From NCBI GenBank assembly GCA_050742455.1, contig JBOGIG010000091.1, forward strand, positions 1-34,479: a stretch of DNA of 34,479 nucleotides, given 5' to 3'. A model generated the notes under the pieces. That model saw only the letters and a program-made list of their open reading frames with translations, searched no databases and was not told the DNA's origin. The DNA is from JBOGIG01 sp050742455 (GTDB taxonomy: Bacteria; Actinomycetota; Acidimicrobiia; Acidimicrobiales; JBOGIG01). The position numbers and the translations under genes were made by a program. This document shows, in pieces, positions 30,336-34,479 of this stretch (the first letter of the stretch is position 1; the number at the start of each line of letters is the position of its first letter).

Positions 30336-33300
30336 TTGGGACTGGCCGGCGAGATCACATGGATGAGCCCGGGTCTGACCGAGGTCAATCGCCTCGCCAT
30401 GCGGCCTACCCTGGTTCCTCACCCCAGCGTCGCCTCGGCCCGAAGCGACAACCGGGACCGATCACCTTGGTATCGAAGCCTCAATGGGACCTGGCGTTTC
30501 CGGCTGATGGATTGTCCCCAGGCCGTGCGGTCCGACTTTGGCCGAGAGGACCTCGACGACTCGGACTGGACCGAGGTCCAGGTACCGGGGAACTGGACCA
30601 CCCAGGGATTTGACCGGCCTCACTACACCAACGTGGCAATGCCCTTTCCCGAGGCACCCCCGCTGGCGCCCAAGGACAATCCCACCGGCCTGTTCCGAAC
30701 CCGCGTTGAGGTGCCCGCCGCTTGGCGGGGCCGACGCATCGTGTTGCACCTGGGTGGAGCCGAAAGCGTGCTGTACGTCTTCGTCAATGGCAAAGCGGTG
30801 GGGATGGGCAAGGACTCGCGCCTGCCGAGCGAGTTCGACGTAACCGGCCACCTTCGACCGGGCCGATCCAACTTGGTGGCCGTCATGGTGATTCGTTGGT
30901 CCGACGCCTCTCACATCGAGGATCAGGATCAGTGGTGGATGGCGGGCCTTCATCGCGAGGTGTTCTTGTACTGCACCGAGGCCGTGCACCTGGCCGACGT
31001 TCACCTCAAGGCCGGCCTGGAGGCTGATGGCACACCGAAGCCCGGAGCAAAGGGTGATGGCACAGCGAAGCCCGGCGTGGGACTGCTCTGGGCGCGGGCC
31101 ACAGTGGGCTTCGGGCCGGAGAGCGAACCAGGGCCGGGTTGGACGATCCGCGTCGATGTAGAGGATCTGGACGGGTCGCCGATCCTGGCCCAACCCTTGG
31201 TGGCGGTCGTGGCTCATGACCTTCGTCCCTACCTGTTCGCCGGTCACACCGCCACTGTCGAGGTCCGCCTACCTCAGATATTGGCGTGGTCGGCCGAGTG
31301 CCCGAACCTGTACCGGGTGATTGTCTCGCTCCTGGATCCGTCGGATCGCCTGGTGGAGGTGGTCAGTCACAAGGTTGGGTTCCGCTCCGTCGAGGTGGCC
31401 GGTCGCCGGCTTCTCATCAACGGTGCCCCGGTCTACATCAGGGGAGTCAATCGCCACGACCACAATCCCAGAACGGGCAAGGCCCTTACCCGGGCCGACA
31501 TCCGGGCCGACCTGGTGGCCATGAAGCGGTTCAATTTCAACGCGGTTCGCTGCTCGCACTATCCCAATGATCCGGCCTTTTACGAGCTGTGCGACGAGCT
31601 TGGCCTATATGTCATGGACGAGGCCAACATGGAGAGCCACGCCTGGATCACGTCCTTGTGCCATGACCCCCGCTACCTGTCCGCCATCCTGGCCCGCACC
31701 ACCAGAATGGTCCAGCGGGACAAGAACCACGCCTGTGTCATCGCCTGGTCGCTCGGTAACGAGAGTGGCTATGGGGCGGTACACGATGCCGCCGCGGCCT
31801 GGGTCCGCCGTTGTGACCCCACCCGTCCGGTCCATTATGAGGGGGCTGTGATGGGCGACCTGTTCGCCCCTGCCCCATGCACCGACATCGTGTGCCCTAT
31901 GTATCCGTCCATTGACGCCATCGTCGACTGGTCACGCCGTGCCATGGACCAGGCCGCGCGAAGAGGCGGCAGGGGCGACCGTCCCCTCATCATGTGCGAG
32001 TACTCCCACGCCATGGGCAACTCCAACGGCAGCCTGGCCGACTATTGGGCTGCGATCGAATCCCACGACGGTCTGCAGGGCGGGTTCATCTGGGAGTGGA
32101 AGGACCACGGACTCCAAATCGAGCGGAACGGCTCGACCATTTATGCCTACGGGGGCCAGTTCGGCGATGAGCCCAATGATGGGAATTTTGTGGCCGATGG
32201 GATCATGGGACCGGACCTGGATCCCCATCCGGCCGCCTGGGAGCACAAGTGGTTGGGCCGTCCGGCTAAGGTCAGCGCCTCGGCCACCGACCTGGGCCGA
32301 CGACGCATCAGGGTCTTCAACACCGGGTGGTTTTCCACCTTGGACTGGGTCGGCGCCTCGTTCAGGGTCCTGGTCGACGGCATCGAAGTTCAAGCCGGCA
32401 CGATGGTTCTGCCCGCCATCGAGCCCCAGTCGAGTGCCGTGGTGTCCGTTCCCTTCGATGTGGGCGTCCTGGCAGGCGGCCACGAAGCCCACCTGACCGT
32501 AGAATTCCACACCACGTCGGACTTGCCCTGGGCTCGGGCGGGTCACGTGGTGGGTTGGGACCAGATCGATCTTGCTGCGCTGTTGGCTCGGGCGGTCCGG
32601 ACCCCGGCCCACGAGCCGAGCCGGGAGGCCCGGACCCCGGCCCACGAGCCGAGCCGGGCGGCCGGGGGATCAGCTGACACGAGGGAACGGTCCGAGGCTC
32701 CGACGGTTGTCGTTCGGTCCGGGCTGACAACGGTGGTGGCGGCCGGCGGGCGCCTGGAGGTGAGGCTGGGGACTGGAACCGGTCCCGCCATCGCTGCGAT
32801 ATCCCGGGACGGCCGACCGATCATCGAGCGTGGTCCCTCCTTGTGTCTGTGGCGGGCGCCCACCGACAACGACGGCATGATGCTGTTGGCCATCGACCCG
32901 GCCAAGGCGTGGGCCTTGTCGGGTAAGGCTTTGGAGTCCTGGCTCAACTGGGGCTTGGATCGGCTCAACTTCGGTACCTCCCCACCGCGGATCTCGAAGA
33001 AGAGAGGGAGCGTCGTGGTCTCCTCCACGACTCGGTGGTGGGCCGATCGGGGCGGCCCGGCCGCCCGCCACCGCCAGGTGGCCACCATCGGGGCCGACGG
33101 CGACGTGGTCTTCGACGAGAGAGTCACCATTCCCAAGCAGTGGCATGACCTGCCCCGGGTGGGGGTGTCCCTCGTGTTGGACGGAGGCTTGGAACGCCTT
33201 ACCCGCCTTTGCCTTGGGCCGCACGAGAACTACGTTGATCGCTGCAGTGGCACGGTGCTGGGCTGTTGGACGTCGACGGTGGACGACCAGTATGTGCCGT

Positions 33301-33683
33301 ACCTGATGCCTCAGGACCACGGCTGTCGGACCGGGACCCGCTGGCTGCGGCTGGAACCCGAGGACCCCGAGGCAGGCACCGGGATTGAGATCAGTGTGAT
33401 TTCCAACGGGGACGAGGCCCATGGTCCGACCCGCCAGGCCGCGCTGCACTCCACTGTCGGGCACTACGACGCCCACGCCTTGTGGAAGGCCCGAGACTGG
33501 AGCGAACTGGAGCGCAGCAATGACATATTCGTCAATCTCGATGTGGCCCACCGGGGATTGGGAACCGCCAGCTGCGGTCCCGACACGCTGGCGCCCTACC
33601 GGGTGGGGCCGGGGGTGCACGCCTTCTCGTGGCGGATCCGGCCCTATCTACGGCAGTCCCTGCGACCCGCAGTAGAGCCTTGA
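30336..33683 (+). CDS. lacZ: Glycoside hydrolase family 2 beta-galactosidase
   Basis: This protein of about 1115 residues has the five-domain GH2 layout of LacZ: N-terminal jelly roll (SLNGTWRFRLMD, VPGNWTTQGFDRPHYTNV), Ig-like parts, a TIM barrel and a C-terminal beta-sandwich. Acid/base Glu476 is in WSLGNESGYG and nucleophile Glu555 in IMCEYSHAMGNSNG. GGFIWEWKDHGL and the C-terminal LGPHENYVDR are also typical. No signal peptide is seen. I start it at TTG 30336, about nine bases after GGGAGGG and just before the conserved start (EITWMSPGLTEVNRL). A TTG at 30270 overlapping the serB stop and an ATG at 30363 are alternatives. Two surface linkers carry short duplications near 31025 and 32598. 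Sugar specificity could include other beta-galactosides. Confidence 0.95.
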   Translation: MGLAGEITWMSPGLTEVNRLAMRPTLVPHPSVASARSDNRDRSPWYRSLNGTWRFRLMDCPQAVRSDFGREDLDDSDWTEVQVPGNWTTQGFDRPHYTNVAMPFPEAPPLAPKDNPTGLFRTRVEVPAAWRGRRIVLHLGGAESVLYVFVNGKAVGMGKDSRLPSEFDVTGHLRPGRSNLVAVMVIRWSDASHIEDQDQWWMAGLHREVFLYCTEAVHLADVHLKAGLEADGTPKPGAKGDGTAKPGVGLLWARATVGFGPESEPGPGWTIRVDVEDLDGSPILAQPLVAVVAHDLRPYLFAGHTATVEVRLPQILAWSAECPNLYRVIVSLLDPSDRLVEVVSHKVGFRSVEVAGRRLLINGAPVYIRGVNRHDHNPRTGKALTRADIRADLVAMKRFNFNAVRCSHYPNDPAFYELCDELGLYVMDEANMESHAWITSLCHDPRYLSAILARTTRMVQRDKNHACVIAWSLGNESGYGAVHDAAAAWVRRCDPTRPVHYEGAVMGDLFAPAPCTDIVCPMYPSIDAIVDWSRRAMDQAARRGGRGDRPLIMCEYSHAMGNSNGSLADYWAAIESHDGLQGGFIWEWKDHGLQIERNGSTIYAYGGQFGDEPNDGNFVADGIMGPDLDPHPAAWEHKWLGRPAKVSASATDLGRRRIRVFNTGWFSTLDWVGASFRVLVDGIEVQAGTMVLPAIEPQSSAVVSVPFDVGVLAGGHEAHLTVEFHTTSDLPWARAGHVVGWDQIDLAALLARAVRTPAHEPSREARTPAHEPSRAAGGSADTRERSEAPTVVVRSGLTTVVAAGGRLEVRLGTGTGPAIAAISRDGRPIIERGPSLCLWRAPTDNDGMMLLAIDPAKAWALSGKALESWLNWGLDRLNFGTSPPRISKKRGSVVVSSTTRWWADRGGPAARHRQVATIGADGDVVFDERVTIPKQWHDLPRVGVSLVLDGGLERLTRLCLGPHENYVDRCSGTVLGCWTSTVDDQYVPYLMPQDHGCRTGTRWLRLEPEDPEAGTGIEISVISNGDEAHGPTRQAALHSTVGHYDAHALWKARDWSELERSNDIFVNLDVAHRGLGTASCGPDTLAPYRVGPGVHAFSWRIRPYLRQSLRPAVEP
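32598..32658. repeat. 33-bp tandem duplication in a GH2 linker
   Basis: A 28-base stretch at 32598-32625 is repeated identically at 32631-32658, a period of 33 bases, so 11 residues (RTPAHEPSRxA) are duplicated in frame. It lies in the linker between the middle and C-terminal sandwich domains. A similar 30-base, 10-residue duplication (DGTxKPG) is at about 31025-31080. Confidence 0.85.
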
Positions 33684-33693
33684 CCGGTGATCC

Positions 33694-34479
33694 TCAGCGG
33701 CGGGCCCACATCAAGATCCGTTTGAACGCATAGAAGTAGGGCGCTTGATCACCGATTGTCTCCAGGAGATGGGATCGGTAGCGATCCACAAAAGCGTCGA
33801 AGTCATTGGGCGAAAGCAGGCGCCGGTAGCGGTTCAAAGTGGTCCCCTTCACCCATTCGACGACATCTCCTGACGAGGCCAGGTGGTGACCATAGACCTG
33901 GAGGCGGACCGTCTGATGCCGAAAGTCCAAGTCGTCGAGGAGTTGTGCGTAGACCTCGGGGGCCAGCACCGACTCCCGGACCGGATCGGGGGGCGGCTCG
34001 CCACCAAAAGCCTCCATGAACCTGGGTTCGTGGGCCACCTCGTCGGCCATCCGATGAGAGACGTGGTCGCTGTTCGCGGGGACCTGTACGGCCAGCTGGC
34101 CCTCCGGAGCCAGACACTGCGACCAGCGGGACAATACTCCTGGGTGATCGGGGACCCATTGCATGGCGGCGTTGGAGAAGACGACGTCCCACGGCCCCTC
34201 GGCGTCCCGAACGGACAGGCCGTGGGGGAAGTCGGCGATGTCTCCTACGGCGAATCTCAGCTCATTACCGGCGAATCCTGCGGCCTGTTCGAGCATGGCC
34301 GCAGAGTTGTCGATCCCCAAGGTTTGGGCACCATCCCATTGGCCATGCAGGGAAGCGGTGAGCTCCCCCGTTCCACAGCCCAGGTCCACCACCCGGGGCG
34401 CGGTCACTGGGGTCACGAGTTCTACCAGGTCGTGAAACGGAGCAGACCGTTCGGCCTTGAACCTCAGGTACTGATCGGG
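33694..34479 (-). CDS. tam: Trans-aconitate 2-methyltransferase-like protein (5' end cut)
   Basis: This SAM-dependent methyltransferase runs off the right edge; at least 261 residues are visible and only the first few are missing. The frame reads PDQYLRFKAERSAPFHDLVEL before the SAM-binding motif RVVDLGCGTGELTASL, matching the trans-aconitate methyltransferase N-terminus. Further motifs are TLGIDNSAAML (motif II Asp) and DVVFSNAAMQWVPDH (motif IV), and the C-terminal YRSHLLETIGDQ with the late RILMWARR tail is typical. An internal GTG at 34416 is not the true start, because conserved sequence precedes it. It would methylate trans-aconitate to relieve aconitase inhibition; related methyltransferases with other substrates cannot be excluded. 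It converges on the GH2 gene with ten bases between. Confidence 0.88.
   Translation of the reverse strand, partial: PDQYLRFKAERSAPFHDLVELVTPVTAPRVVDLGCGTGELTASLHGQWDGAQTLGIDNSAAMLEQAAGFAGNELRFAVGDIADFPHGLSVRDAEGPWDVVFSNAAMQWVPDHPGVLSRWSQCLAPEGQLAVQVPANSDHVSHRMADEVAHEPRFMEAFGGEPPPDPVRESVLAPEVYAQLLDDLDFRHQTVRLQVYGHHLASSGDVVEWVKGTTLNRYRRLLSPNDFDAFVDRYRSHLLETIGDQAPYFYAFKRILMWARR

Overview
The window is high-GC DNA from an actinobacterium. The strongest evidence is the gene block crgA, trpG, pknB, pbpA, pstP, fhaB, fhaA and tRNA-Leu (9.1-18.3 kb). In Mycobacterium and many other Actinobacteria this block lies close to the replication origin. GTG and TTG starts, GCC/GGC-rich codon use and actinobacterial-type secreted modules agree. 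A deep-branching lineage such as Acidimicrobiia is a guess from overall style, not a demonstration.

Layout. 0-3.1 kb: the 5' part of katG (cut by the left edge), a divergent Fur/PerR-type regulator with a palindromic intergenic region, a decayed PIN-domain fragment and a VapBC toxin-antitoxin pair. 3.1-8.9 kb: a glycerophosphodiesterase, a 45-residue membrane peptide, a saccharopine-dehydrogenase-like oxidoreductase, a membrane Ser/Thr kinase with an unusual extracellular domain, a hotdog thioesterase and an acetyl-CoA acetyltransferase. 8.9-18.3 kb: a small cluster of DnaA-box-like sites, then the conserved division and cell-wall signalling block. That block has no rodA and no pknA, and it carries an acyl-CoA ligase between trpG and pknB. 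18.3-23.5 kb: pyrE, a secreted propeller-phosphoesterase and a secreted metzincin protease with a five-module repeat domain. 23.7-26.8 kb: larC and larB for the nickel-pincer cofactor, pheA and tRNA-Ser. 27.0-28.0 kb: a secreted protein built almost wholly of LPGLGS hexapeptides. 28.2-33.7 kb: an apparent operon of nucleotide cyclase, serB and a GH2 beta-galactosidase. The right edge cuts a trans-aconitate methyltransferase-like gene.

How the genes work together. FhaA, FhaB, PstP, PbpA, PknB and CrgA form a phospho-signalling system controlling peptidoglycan synthesis and septation: the kinase senses muropeptides through PASTA domains, PstP reverses it, and the FHA proteins read the phosphothreonines. 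KatG and the Fur-type protein form a peroxide/metal response. LarB and LarC make part of the nickel-pincer cofactor; the sulfur-inserting LarE is not in the window.

The most unusual items are the elastin-like LPGLGS protein with 54-bp internal duplications and a related Leu-Pro tail on the phosphoesterase, the kinase with a discoidin-like sensor region, the DnaA-box cluster near crgA, the loss of rodA and pknA from the cell-wall cluster, and an AUC codon at an ideal ribosome-binding site in the Fur-type gene. I see no CRISPR array, insertion sequence or phage region. No gene-free stretch exceeds 300 bases.
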